A stretch of 14,004 nucleotides of DNA from Methylotenera sp. (GTDB taxonomy: Bacteria; Pseudomonadota; Gammaproteobacteria; Burkholderiales; Methylophilaceae). Both the position numbers and the translations under genes were made by a program. The notes beneath the pieces were generated by a model that did no database searches, had not been told where the DNA came from, and worked only from the letters and a program-made list of their open reading frames with translations. Below are positions 1 through 8,455 of the stretch, in pieces (the first letter of the stretch is position 1; the number at the start of each line of letters is the position of its first letter). The stretch spans positions 1 to 14,004 of the forward strand of contig DAIDAH010000047.1 of assembly GCA_027310735.1 (NCBI GenBank), read 5' to 3'.

Positions 1-3000
1 GCAGGCCCGCGATGATTAGGTGCATGGCAACTGTTTTCCAGTGTCCGGCATCAGCATAAGGCATTGCATTTAATACGACCGTATAGCCGACAGCAATCAC
101 AATGGCATGCGGTGTGATGATTCTATATGCTTCAACCAAGCCTCGGCCTAGTCGGCGTAGCAATGAGGGGCGGAAAGTAAGCGACTCCGCAAATCCGGCT
201 GATTGTTCACGTGCACTAAGGTTGATGGCAGGGGAGCCGAGCCAAGTGTCGCCATTTCGCATCAATTCATTACTGGGTGCACGTGAGTGAACGCCAATCA
301 GTACATTTTCTGGCAGGATAGTGCCATCGGGAATATAAGCGCCATTGCCAACAAAGCAACGCTTGGAAATGACCGTTGGCTGGGTTTGCATCCAACCGCC
401 TTCAATTGATTCATCGCCTAGCATTACACCATCGGCAATAAAACTTTCATCACCTAATGTCAGGAGGTCTGGAACAACGCCCTGAGCCGTTGAAATTTCA
501 GCATCGCGTCCAACTTTTGCGCCGAGCAGCCGATACCAGTGAGAGGCGTAGACCGTGGCATAAACGCCATGCAGTATATTGAGGCTTGACTCTTGAATTT
601 GATTAACCAGCCAGCGCCTACAGTACACATTACTGTGTACAGGCCAGCGGCCAGCTTTCAATCTATAGAGCACCCCCCAGCGCAAAGCGGCAGAAATCAG
701 AATTGTGCCAACAATCAGTACTGCAGTTGCCGGAAATGAAAGTAAGAAATATTTCAGTAGCTGAAAAGGAATTTCACCATTCTGCAGCCATGGGTAGCTG
801 TCATCCATTCGGTCAATTAAAACCATGCTTGGGAAGATAGGCAGGAAAAAGAGTGTAGCGGTAGCCAAAACGCCAAAGATAAAAAATACGGCTTCTGCAA
901 TAAGACGTGTTTCAGATACAACTGGACGCGGCATTTGTGCAGTGTGATCAAATGCCCCGATGTCACGGGCAGGCGAGCCGCTCCATACTCTTGAGGGAAG
1001 AACTTGCATGCCGTCAGACATTGCGGAAAGGCCTTCTAGATGGCCATAGCTACCAATGGCAGTGTTGCCTTCAAGCACGGCATAGGAGTCTACACAGGCT
1101 TCGTCGGCTAAAGAAATTGTGCCTAAGATGAGCTCTCCATGTTCAACTCGTGCATTTTCAAGATTGACCGCATTACCGATGCTGACGCCATCACCAATGC
1201 TAAGCAAATCATGCGAACGAATGGTAATTGAGCCGATGTTAACGTCATTGCCGACTTTTGCACCCAATGCGCGTAGCCACCAGACATAGAGCGTTGAACC
1301 GCCGAGCATGTATAGCGGTACGCCTTCGATTAGGCGGTCTGTCAACCACCAGCGAAAATAGGTGCCACCCCACAAAGGATAACGACCTGCCTTGAGGCGA
1401 CCGGCAACGATCCATTTTCCTGCAATAGCAACGACAAAGCTCAGTACTGTCGCTAGCAGAAAAACACCGACGGATGCCGCAATCGCGACAATAATAGAGT
1501 CATGCGGGCCACCTGTAAAAAAATGGTAGGTGAAAAACGAGGCTAGCCATTGCGACATGCGCAACAGTATAAGGCTTGGTAATACAATGGCTTGTGCTAC
1601 GCCGCATAGCCAGCGTTTACTTGCAGAAGGAGGTGTCCAAGATGATTCAACATTGGGTTGCGCAACTGGTGTATCGCGCATGATTTTTGCAATTTGACCA
1701 ATTTTTCGATGCTGATAAATATCGCGCACAGTAAAGCTTGAAAATTGTGCGTTGCTGCGTAAAGCTGAAGCTAAACGTGCCGCTAGCAACGAATGTCCGC
1801 CTAGATCCGAAAAGAAGTCAGCGTCACGCAGTATTGGCTGACCGGGGAAAAATTTGGCGAGTTCAGCAAAAAGCACGGTTTCGGCGAGGCTTTCTGCTAC
1901 ATCTGACTCATGGCTGCTTGTGCTCACTATGTTAAGTGGTAGTGCGCGTAACGCATTGCGGTCAATTTTGCCAGAAGTGAGACGTGGCATCTCAGCTAAT
2001 GTTTCAAAGTGACTAGGCACCATGTAGGGTGGCAGACTTTCGGCCAATGCAGCACGCAAATCTGCTATTTCCGAGGCGATTTTGTCTTCAGTGATGATGT
2101 AAGCAACTAAACGCTCTAGACCATCGTCATTGCGGCGGATAACCGCCGCAGTGCCGATATTTGGTTGCTGACAGAGTGTTGCTTCAATTTCGCCAAGTTC
2201 AACCCGAAAGCCGCGAATTTTGATTTGATCATCCGTGCGACCTAAGCATTGCACACAGCCAAATTCATCAATTCTGGCAAGGTCACCTGTACGGTAAAGT
2301 CTTTGATCGTTCAAGCCAGTGGCATAGGGGTTAGTGAGAAATTTTTCAGCTGTAAGGTCTGGACGTCCCAAGTAGCCCATGGCTATGCCAGGGCCACTGA
2401 TGCAGAGTTCTCCAGTTTCTCCTCGTGGTAGCAGTCGTAGTGCATGCGTAGTTTCTGGGTCAACCACCAGTAGCACGTAGTTGGGTAATGGTCGGCCAAT
2501 AGTCACGGGTTTTCCTGCATGCAGTTCAGCAAGGCTGGCTGATACAGTGGCTTCAGTTGGACCGTAGGTGTTGAAAACCTTACGGTCGGGTGTCGCCCAT
2601 TTGTTGACCAAGGCTTCAGGGCAGGCTTCGCCGCCTAGATTGATAATACGCAGATTTGGAATATCACAATTAAATAACGCTAGTAGAGTTGGAACTGCAT
2701 TTAAGACTGTGATTTTTTGTGCAATCAAGGCGAGAGGCAGGGCTTCAGGATCAGTGGCAAGTTCTTTGGGGGCAATCCACAGCGTGGCACCAACCAGATA
2801 ACTAATCCAGATTTCCTCAAAAGACATATCGAATGCAGTTGAAAAGCCTTGATAAACGCGGTCTGTTTGATTGATGCCAAGTTGGCTATTTTCACTGCGT
2901 AAAAAATGGCAAATGGAGCCTTGGTTAACCTGAATTCCTTTTGGTTTTCCTGTAGAGCCAGAAGTGTATATGATATAAGCTGGGTGTTCAGGTGAAACGC

Positions 3001-3487
3001 CTGAGCGTTTCTTTAAAGGTGTTTGTTGCGGAATAAGCAGACTTTCGGCTGTCCAGACTTGATGCGATAAGTCATTGAGATGAGAACTAAATGTATCGCA
3101 GCTAATTAATCCCGTAGCATTTGCATCGTTCAAGCAAATTGCAATGCGGTCTACGGGAGTGTCAGCATCAAATGGTAGCCATGCAGCGCCTGCTTTAGTG
3201 ATAGCCAGTTGCATGACAAGTAAGTCGATTCCGCGAGGTAGCCATAGGCCGATGATCTGACCAGGCTGGACTCCGTGTTCAATTAGGTGCGAAGCCGCTA
3301 AATCGCTGAGCGTATTTAACTCACGATAGCTGAGTGTACGATTCTCGAAAATGAGCGCTGTTTGTTGCGGAGAGCGTTTTTCTGTTGCTTCGAAAATGTC
3401 TGCCAGCGTTTCGGTACGGATTAATTGAGCCTGATTTTGGCCGAATAGAATACTGCTATTGGCCTCAAAGCGATTGTTTGTGGACAT
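1..3487 (-). CDS. Pls/PosA-type membrane NRPS (adenylation, carrier, repeated TM/beta-helix units), C-terminus outside window
   Basis: The frame is open without a stop from ATG at 3487 to the left edge, giving 1162 residues; the 3' end is missing. The adenylation domain (about 25-510) has A3 YTSGSTGKPKG (174-184), A4 FDMSFEEIW (219-227), A5 NTYGPTEATV (306-315), A7 LYRTGD (397-402), A8 around K423 and A10 Lys507. A carrier domain follows with the phosphopantetheine site DLGGHS (Ser566). From about 625 there are membrane segments (about 625-642, 663-690), a left-handed beta-helix-like region (about 740-845), more helices (about 863-885, 908-937), a second copy of the same unit (about 943-1095) and another helix (about 1124-1141). 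This is the layout of the family known as 'NRPS terminal domain of unknown function', whose best-known relative is epsilon-poly-lysine synthetase Pls. There is no conventional condensation or thioesterase domain in the visible part. It should sit in the inner membrane and join amino acids after carrier loading. Substrate and product are inferred only (see findings). Confidence 0.9.
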   Translation of the reverse strand, partial: MSTNNRFEANSSILFGQNQAQLIRTETLADIFEATEKRSPQQTALIFENRTLSYRELNTLSDLAASHLIEHGVQPGQIIGLWLPRGIDLLVMQLAITKAGAAWLPFDADTPVDRIAICLNDANATGLISCDTFSSHLNDLSHQVWTAESLLIPQQTPLKKRSGVSPEHPAYIIYTSGSTGKPKGIQVNQGSICHFLRSENSQLGINQTDRVYQGFSTAFDMSFEEIWISYLVGATLWIAPKELATDPEALPLALIAQKITVLNAVPTLLALFNCDIPNLRIINLGGEACPEALVNKWATPDRKVFNTYGPTEATVSASLAELHAGKPVTIGRPLPNYVLLVVDPETTHALRLLPRGETGELCISGPGIAMGYLGRPDLTAEKFLTNPYATGLNDQRLYRTGDLARIDEFGCVQCLGRTDDQIKIRGFRVELGEIEATLCQQPNIGTAAVIRRNDDGLERLVAYIITEDKIASEIADLRAALAESLPPYMVPSHFETLAEMPRLTSGKIDRNALRALPLNIVSTSSHESDVAESLAETVLFAELAKFFPGQPILRDADFFSDLGGHSLLAARLASALRSNAQFSSFTVRDIYQHRKIGQIAKIMRDTPVAQPNVESSWTPPSASKRWLCGVAQAIVLPSLILLRMSQWLASFFTYHFFTGGPHDSIIVAIAASVGVFLLATVLSFVVAIAGKWIVAGRLKAGRYPLWGGTYFRWWLTDRLIEGVPLYMLGGSTLYVWWLRALGAKVGNDVNIGSITIRSHDLLSIGDGVSIGNAVNLENARVEHGELILGTISLADEACVDSYAVLEGNTAIGSYGHLEGLSAMSDGMQVLPSRVWSGSPARDIGAFDHTAQMPRPVVSETRLIAEAVFFIFGVLATATLFFLPIFPSMVLIDRMDDSYPWLQNGEIPFQLLKYFLLSFPATAVLIVGTILISAALRWGVLYRLKAGRWPVHSNVYCRRWLVNQIQESSLNILHGVYATVYASHWYRLLGAKVGRDAEISTAQGVVPDLLTLGDESFIADGVMLGDESIEGGWMQTQPTVISKRCFVGNGAYIPDGTILPENVLIGVHSRAPSNELMRNGDTWLGSPAINLSAREQSAGFAESLTFRPSLLRRLGRGLVEAYRIITPHAIVIAVGYTVVLNAMPYADAGHWKTVAMHLIIAGL

Positions 3488-3513
3488 GAGGTGTGTTTTC
3501 AGATGAAATTCAG

Positions 3514-3549
3514 TTAACGTAAAAGCCGATTAATGGGCTATTACGTTAA
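3514..3549. repeat. Inverted repeat between lipoprotein gene and NRPS gene
   Basis: TTAACGTAAAAGCC (3514-3527) pairs with GGCTATTACGTTAA (3536-3549): thirteen of fourteen positions match, with one A-A mismatch, around an 8-base loop. The outer nine bases are a perfect inverted repeat. It lies after the stop of the upstream lipoprotein gene and 27 bp before the NRPS start. No T-run follows on either strand, so a classic intrinsic terminator is doubtful; an operator or an mRNA hairpin ahead of the NRPS gene fits as well. Confidence 0.6.
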
Positions 3550-3566
3550 ACCAATCTGTAGAGTGA

Positions 3567-3800
3567 TTAAATATCTTTGTGAATACAGTTGGCTTTTACT
3601 GCATCGTCATAGACTTTATCAATTGAACTGTCATTCATTGTTGGTGAGGCTAGTTCGTTTCGGAATGCATCACATTTTGAATTGCTGATAATTTGCTCGG
3701 TTATCAGGCTGGCTTTTTCATTAGAACCTAATGGCTGTTCGTTCTTGGAACAGGCGCTAAAAAGAAGCATGCAGGAGGCAACGATTATTAATTTTTGCAT
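3567..3800 (-). CDS. Small hypothetical lipoprotein, 77 aa
   Basis: I do not recognise the family. I place the start at the internal ATG at 3800, because the protein then opens MQKLIIVASCMLLFSAC: a short charged start, a hydrophobic stretch and a lipobox ending at Cys17. The frame is open upstream to another ATG at 3851, but that would put 17 non-signal residues in front. Ser at +2 after the lipidated Cys predicts sorting to the outer membrane by the usual Lol rule. The mature part is about 60 residues, polar, with two further cysteines (Cys43 and Cys72) that could form a disulfide in the periplasm. It lies upstream of the NRPS gene on the same strand with an 79-bp gap holding an inverted repeat, so co-transcription is possible but not shown. 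Confidence 0.7.
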   Translation of the reverse strand: MQKLIIVASCMLLFSACSKNEQPLGSNEKASLITEQIISNSKCDAFRNELASPTMNDSSIDKVYDDAVKANCIHKDI

Positions 3801-3924
3801 ATAGATTATCTTACGCGGCACGTTGAATAAAATTGCTGTGAATGTTAGCACTTAATTGTAGTTTAAATCGCATGAAATTAGATTTTTTTGTCTATATTGG
3901 GCGCTACCTGTTTCGAGCTGGCTG

Positions 3925-3930
3925 TATAAT
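3925..3930 (+). promoter_or_regulatory. Candidate -10 box for acnB
   Basis: A consensus TATAAT lies 39 bp before the acnB start. I see no good -35 hexamer 16-18 bp upstream (TTGGGC at 3897-3902 is too far, 22 bp), so the promoter may depend on an activator. No clear Shine-Dalgarno sequence precedes the acnB ATG. Confidence 0.4.
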
Positions 3931-3969
3931 CAAACTATTCATTTTATACAATTCAAGACTCAAAATATC

Positions 3970-6552
3970 ATGTTAAAAGCCTATGCAGCGCACGTGCAAG
4001 AACGTGCCACACAAAGTTTGCCACCTTTGCCATTGAGCGCAGAGCAGGTTGCTCAACTGGTTGAACTTCTTAAAAATCCACCAGCAGGTGAAGCTGAAAC
4101 CTTATTAGATTTACTTTCAAACCGTACACCAGCAGGTGTTGACCAAGCTGCATATGTAAAAGCTGCATTTTTATCAGATATTGCTATGGGTAAAGCGTCG
4201 TCTCCATTAGTAGATGCTGAAAAAGCTGTGCAATTGTTAGGTACCATGTTGGGTGGTTACAATGTGCAAGCTTTAGTGGCGTTATTGGATACTCCTATGG
4301 CCGAGGCCGCTGTCAAGGCTTTGTCACAGACTATTCTGATGTTTGACGCTTTTCATGATGTCGATGAAAAGATGAAGGCAGGCAATTTACATGCTAAAAA
4401 ATTGATGGAATCTTGGGCAAGTGCTGAGTGGTTCACCAACGCACCTGTGCTAGCTGAAGAAATTAAAATGGTGGTGTTCAAGGTGGATGGTGAAACCAAC
4501 ACCGATGATTTAAGCCCAGCGCAAGACGCTTGGAGTCGCCCGGACATTCCATTGCATGCCAAAGCCATGCTCGTGAATAAAATTCCAGATGGCTTAAAGT
4601 TAATTGAAACCTTGAAGCAAAAAGGCTTGCCATTAGCCTATGTGGGCGATGTTGTGGGTACGGGTTCTTCACGTAAATCTGCGATTAACTCTGTGCAGTG
4701 GTACATGGGTAACGATATTCCTCACATTCCAAACAAGCGTACTGGTGGTGTGATTTTAGGTACTAAAATTGCGCCTATTTTCTTTAATACTGCTGAAGAT
4801 TCAGGCGCGTTGCCGATTCAATGTGACGTATCAAAAATGCAAACGGGTGATGTGATTACCATTCAGCCATTTGCAGGCAAAGTATTAAATGAACAGGGTG
4901 AGGTGATTTCAAGCTTTGAGCTTGCGCCATCAACTATTGCAGATGAAGTGCGTGCTGGTGGTCGTATTCCATTGATTATCGGCCGTGGCTTAACGACTAA
5001 TGCGCGTCTGTCATTAGGCTTGCCAGCCTCAGATTTATTCATTCAGGCCACTACACCAAAAGATACTGGCAAGGGTTATACCTTGGCGCAGAAAATGGTT
5101 GGTCGTGCATGTGGTTTGCCAGAAGGCAAGGGCGTGCGTCCAGGTTCTTATTGTGAACCTAAAGCCACAACAGTCGGCTCACAAGATACCACTGGCGGCA
5201 TGACGCGTGATGAGCTCAAAGAGTTGGCTTGCTTGGGCTTTAGTGCTGACTTGGTGATGCAAAGTTTCTGCCATACCGCAGCGTATCCAAAGCCTGTTGA
5301 TATTAAATTGCAACATAGCTTGCCTGAGTTTATTTCCAGCCGTGGTGGTGTTTCATTGCGTCCTGGTGATGGCGTGATTCACTCATGGTTGAATCGTATG
5401 GTCTTGCCAGACACTGTGGGTACAGGCGGCGATTCACATACGCGCTTCCCGATTGGTATTTCATTCCCAGCCGGTTCTGGTTTGGTAGCATTTGCTGCCG
5501 CAATGGGCGCAATGCCGCTAGATATGCCAGAGTCAGTACTGGTGCGCTTCAAGGGCGAGATGCAGCCGGGCATTACCTTGCGTGACTTGGTGAATGCGAT
5601 TCCTTATGCCGCAATTCAAAAAGGTGAGCTGACCGTTGGTAAGCAAGGCAAAAAGAATGTCTTTAATGGCCGCATTTTAGAAATCGAAGGTTTACCTGAT
5701 TTGAAAGTAGAGCAGGCATTTGAATTTGCTGATGCCTCTGCCGAGCGTTCTGCTAATGGCTGTACCGTGAAGCTGAATAAAGAACCTGTGATTGAATTCC
5801 TGACTTCAAATATCGTATTGTTGCAAAACATGATTGATGGCGGCTATCAAGATGCACGCACCTTGCAACGTCGCATCGCCAGCATGCAGGCTTGGTTGGC
5901 AAAACCAGAACTGTTAGAGCCAGATGCAGATGCAGAGTACGCGCATATCATTGAAATTGACTTGAATACCATCACCGAGCCGCTAGTGGCTTGCCCGAAC
6001 GACCCGGATGACATCAAACCATTGTCAGCCGTAGTGGGTGATAAAGTGGACGAAGTGTTTATTGGTAGTTGTATGACCAATATCGGCCACTACCGTGCTG
6101 CTGCACGCGTGTTGGAAGGTGTGGCGAATATTCCAACCCGTTTGTGGATTGCTCCGCCAACGCGTATGGATGAAGCTCAATTGCGTGATGAAGGTGTTTA
6201 TGCTGTGTTTGGCGTAGCAGGTGCACGTACTGAAGTGCCGGGCTGTTCATTATGTATGGGTAATCAGGCGCGTGTTGCGGATAAAGCAACGGTGTTCTCT
6301 ACCAGTACACGTAACTTTGATAACCGCATGGGTCGTGACGCCCGTGTGTATCTGGGCTCAGCTGAGCTGGCGGCGGTATGCGCCAAATTGGGTCGTATGC
6401 CTACACATACTGAATATATGGAAACTGTAGGCAATAAGTTGCAAAACACGGCTGAAATTTATCAGTACTTGAACTTTGACCGTCTGCCTGATTATTCAGA
6501 GAGTCTGGCTAAAGTGAAAAAGATCATCCCTATTACCGAGATGGCTGGTTAG
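3970..6552 (+). CDS. acnB: Aconitate hydratase B (bifunctional aconitase / 2-methylisocitrate dehydratase)
   Basis: This cytoplasmic [4Fe-4S] enzyme interconverts citrate and isocitrate in the TCA cycle; AcnB enzymes also dehydrate/hydrate 2-methylisocitrate in the methylcitrate cycle. At 860 residues it is full length for AcnB (E. coli about 865). The AcnB-specific order is visible: an N-terminal HEAT-like helical domain (about 1-160), then the swivel domain (about 165-370) that in AcnA lies at the C-terminus, then the catalytic domains. The cluster ligands are Cys701 in FIGSCMTNIGH and Cys759/Cys762 in PGCSLCMGNQ; the substrate-binding stretch GRGLTTNARLSLGLP is also present. The gene stands alone: its own -10 box lies upstream and an intrinsic terminator lies 29 bp after the stop. 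AcnB apo-protein is known in E. coli to bind mRNA when iron is short, but nothing here tests that. Confidence 0.98.
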   Translation: MLKAYAAHVQERATQSLPPLPLSAEQVAQLVELLKNPPAGEAETLLDLLSNRTPAGVDQAAYVKAAFLSDIAMGKASSPLVDAEKAVQLLGTMLGGYNVQALVALLDTPMAEAAVKALSQTILMFDAFHDVDEKMKAGNLHAKKLMESWASAEWFTNAPVLAEEIKMVVFKVDGETNTDDLSPAQDAWSRPDIPLHAKAMLVNKIPDGLKLIETLKQKGLPLAYVGDVVGTGSSRKSAINSVQWYMGNDIPHIPNKRTGGVILGTKIAPIFFNTAEDSGALPIQCDVSKMQTGDVITIQPFAGKVLNEQGEVISSFELAPSTIADEVRAGGRIPLIIGRGLTTNARLSLGLPASDLFIQATTPKDTGKGYTLAQKMVGRACGLPEGKGVRPGSYCEPKATTVGSQDTTGGMTRDELKELACLGFSADLVMQSFCHTAAYPKPVDIKLQHSLPEFISSRGGVSLRPGDGVIHSWLNRMVLPDTVGTGGDSHTRFPIGISFPAGSGLVAFAAAMGAMPLDMPESVLVRFKGEMQPGITLRDLVNAIPYAAIQKGELTVGKQGKKNVFNGRILEIEGLPDLKVEQAFEFADASAERSANGCTVKLNKEPVIEFLTSNIVLLQNMIDGGYQDARTLQRRIASMQAWLAKPELLEPDADAEYAHIIEIDLNTITEPLVACPNDPDDIKPLSAVVGDKVDEVFIGSCMTNIGHYRAAARVLEGVANIPTRLWIAPPTRMDEAQLRDEGVYAVFGVAGARTEVPGCSLCMGNQARVADKATVFSTSTRNFDNRMGRDARVYLGSAELAAVCAKLGRMPTHTEYMETVGNKLQNTAEIYQYLNFDRLPDYSESLAKVKKIIPITEMAG

Positions 6553-6580
6553 TTTCAAATATTGATACGGTATTTAGTTT

Positions 6581-6625
6581 TGCGCTCATTCTTAAATTTT
6601 TCAAAGAGTGAGCGCATTTTTGTTT
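6581..6625 (+). terminator. Rho-independent terminator of acnB
   Basis: TGCGCTCATTCTT (6581-6593) pairs with AAGAGTGAGCGCA (6604-6616) over 13 positions with one G-U pair and a 10-base loop, followed directly by TTTTTGTTT (6617-6625). This separates acnB from the downstream membrane operon. Confidence 0.9.
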
Positions 6626-6655
6626 GCTGTGTGGCATTAGCCTATTCAGGATCAT

Positions 6656-7093
6656 ATGGACTCAAAAAATAAAAACAATATCAAAGATTCGGGTGCACAC
6701 CTTTTTAATCAAGAGATTTTGACCGAAGCGCCAAAGCGTGGTGCATGGAAGTGGATGTTGCCACTTAGTCTCGTGCTTGCAGCAGCTCTTTTTGCTGCAT
6801 GGCATTTCGGCTGGCATGTAAAGGCCGTAACCGCAGGCGTGTTATTGCTTGCCGTGATTTCTCATATCGTGACATGGATACTTGGCATCATTATCTTAGT
6901 GCCAATTGTTGGCCCCTTGATTGTCAAAGTGCTGAGTTTGTCGGTGATCTGGCTGTTGAATGCTATTGGTTACTTGGTTTCTTATACGGCAATTAAGCGT
7001 GGCTACTCTAAAGATGTGCTGACATATCGTGCGCTTACCATTGCGTTGCTCACCGGCATTGTGATTGGCTTTGTGATTGGTAGTTTGGTCTAG
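6656..7093 (+). CDS. Hypothetical inner-membrane protein, 145 aa, four helices
   Basis: I do not recognise a family. After a polar, lysine- and asparagine-rich N-terminus of about 30 residues come four likely membrane helices: about 34-53, 57-83, 85-108 and 124-143. Two Gly/Pro-containing turns (LVPIVGP at 82-88 and AIGYL at 103-107) interrupt them. The positively charged loop KRGYSKD (114-120) should face the cytoplasm. AGGA lies 4 bases before the ATG. The stop is 9 bp before the DUF2914 gene, with no terminator between them, so the two probably form one operon. The gene comes after the acnB terminator and is unlikely to belong functionally with acnB. A membrane partner of the next gene product is a guess from position only. 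Confidence 0.75.
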   Translation: MDSKNKNNIKDSGAHLFNQEILTEAPKRGAWKWMLPLSLVLAAALFAAWHFGWHVKAVTAGVLLLAVISHIVTWILGIIILVPIVGPLIVKVLSLSVIWLLNAIGYLVSYTAIKRGYSKDVLTYRALTIALLTGIVIGFVIGSLV

Positions 7094-7102
7094 TTTTTAA
7101 AT

Positions 7103-8275
7103 ATGCTCATTGTTAAATTGCAACAATCCCGCTGGTATCAGCATATTCTGCGCCTAAAAGACTTTTTCCCTGTACTAGCTTTTTTCGGTGGCTTTTTATG
7201 GGATGCGCTCACCATAGGCAAGCGTATTGCTGCTTCTGATTTATGGATGCTCTCCGCTTATCTGCTCGCTGTGATTCCAATCATTTGGTGGTTAGTGAGA
7301 AAGGAGAATCAGGAGATAGCTATTCAGGCACAAGAAAGCTTAGCCGAGTCAGAATCTACAATTGAAACTTCATTTGAATCTGCATCACAGCCAGCCGCAG
7401 CGATTGAAGCCGGCGAAAGTCACGAAGAACATTGGACAACGCGTTTGCCTTACATGGCAATTCAGTTTCTGTTTGGAAGCCTGTTTAGTGCCTTATTCAT
7501 TCTCTACTTCAAAAGCTCATCGCATATCACGGCCATCATCTGGTCAATTGGCTTAGGTGCATTGCTGGTCGCTAATGAGTATTTGGAGGAAGCCTATAAA
7601 CGCTTGACCCTGACTTGGACATTGTTTGGTTTTTGCGCGATTTTACTGTTTAACTTCGTGGTGCCATTTGTAGTGGGTAGTATTCATGCTATCTGGTTTT
7701 TTGCGAGTACTTTGCTTGCAGTAGCCGCCACTTGTGCTCTGAAACTTAAAATCTCACCACAGCTTGGCAGTATTAAGCCCACGTATATTGTTGCTGCGGT
7801 GATTATTTTAGCTTACGTGCTAGACGTAATCCCGCCAGTGCCTTTGGTAAAGCGAGATGTTCAGGTAGGCACGCATTTTGAAAAATTAGCAGGCGAGTAT
7901 CGCGTCTTGCAAGATAAAGCGCCTTGGTGGGTTTTTTGGAGTAGCACTTCAAATACTTTATATATCAATGCTGGCGATCCGGTGTATTGCATTTCTTCAG
8001 TGTTTGCACCAAGAGGTCTGGAAACCAAGCTGTATCATAACTGGCAGTATTATGATGCCAAGAAAGGTTGGCAGACTAGATCTCGCATCGGTTTCAGTTT
8101 GGCGGGTGGTCGTGATAATGGCTTTAGAGGATATACGTTTAAGCAGAATTTAGCTTATGGTGAATGGCGCGTGAAAGTTGAAACTGAGGGCGGTAAAACC
8201 ATCGCTGTACATAAGTTTGACATTGAAGAAAGCATGGCGACTCCAAGCGAAGTATTGAGCACAGGTATCTTGTAA
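7103..8275 (+). CDS. Seven-helix membrane protein with C-terminal DUF2914 domain
   Basis: The 390-residue product has about seven hydrophobic helices (about 21-39, 48-66, 114-136, 142-158, 172-192, 194-213, 228-245). An acidic, Ala/Glu/Ser-rich segment (about 68-110) separates helices 2 and 3. The soluble C-terminal part (about 250-375) matches the DUF2914 pattern as I know it: KLYHNWQYYD, then SRIGFSLAGG with the arginine-rich RGYTFK, then GEWRVKVETEGG and a final FDI strand. This is a small beta-sandwich-like module of unknown function, often attached to membrane regions in Proteobacteria. Its side of the membrane cannot be fixed by eye. No Shine-Dalgarno is evident before the ATG and the upstream gene ends 9 bp away, so translation is probably coupled. 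I see no convincing terminator after it. Confidence 0.8.
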   Translation: MLIVKLQQSRWYQHILRLKDFFPVLAFFGGFLWDALTIGKRIAASDLWMLSAYLLAVIPIIWWLVRKENQEIAIQAQESLAESESTIETSFESASQPAAAIEAGESHEEHWTTRLPYMAIQFLFGSLFSALFILYFKSSSHITAIIWSIGLGALLVANEYLEEAYKRLTLTWTLFGFCAILLFNFVVPFVVGSIHAIWFFASTLLAVAATCALKLKISPQLGSIKPTYIVAAVIILAYVLDVIPPVPLVKRDVQVGTHFEKLAGEYRVLQDKAPWWVFWSSTSNTLYINAGDPVYCISSVFAPRGLETKLYHNWQYYDAKKGWQTRSRIGFSLAGGRDNGFRGYTFKQNLAYGEWRVKVETEGGKTIAVHKFDIEESMATPSEVLSTGIL

Positions 8276-8455
8276 TCAACTATCTGGATAATCAATTTTG
8301 CTAGTGAAGAATTGCAATTTACTCAATATCTTCGATGCCATTTTAATATCACTTACCTATTAGCTTCATATCTTTAGTTTCATGAATAAAACAGCGGAAT
8401 CTAACTAAAATATTTACAAATCATACCTATTAATTTTGAATTAAGGATCATTTCC
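8276..8455. other. AT-rich intergenic region, likely promoter of the MBL-fold gene
   Basis: These 180 bp carry no ORF worth calling. They are visibly AT-rich and end with AAGGA 8 bases before the ATG at 8456, a good ribosome binding site. I could not pick a single convincing -35/-10 pair, nor a terminator for the DUF2914 gene. Confidence 0.4.

Noticed and set aside
102..2801. Several plus-strand ORFs of 60-77 codons across the left region
   Set aside because: All lie opposite the continuous minus-strand NRPS frame, which carries clear conserved motifs; they have no recognisable features of their own.
3801..3851. Longer start for the small lipoprotein at 3851
   Set aside because: It would bury the signal peptide and lipobox 17 residues from the start; the internal ATG gives a normal lipoprotein.
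3897..3930. TTGGGC/TATAAT as a full promoter for acnB
   Set aside because: The spacer is 22 bp, too long for sigma70; only the -10 box is kept.
4053..6449. Short ORFs on both strands inside acnB
   Set aside because: They are shadows of the strongly conserved acnB frame.
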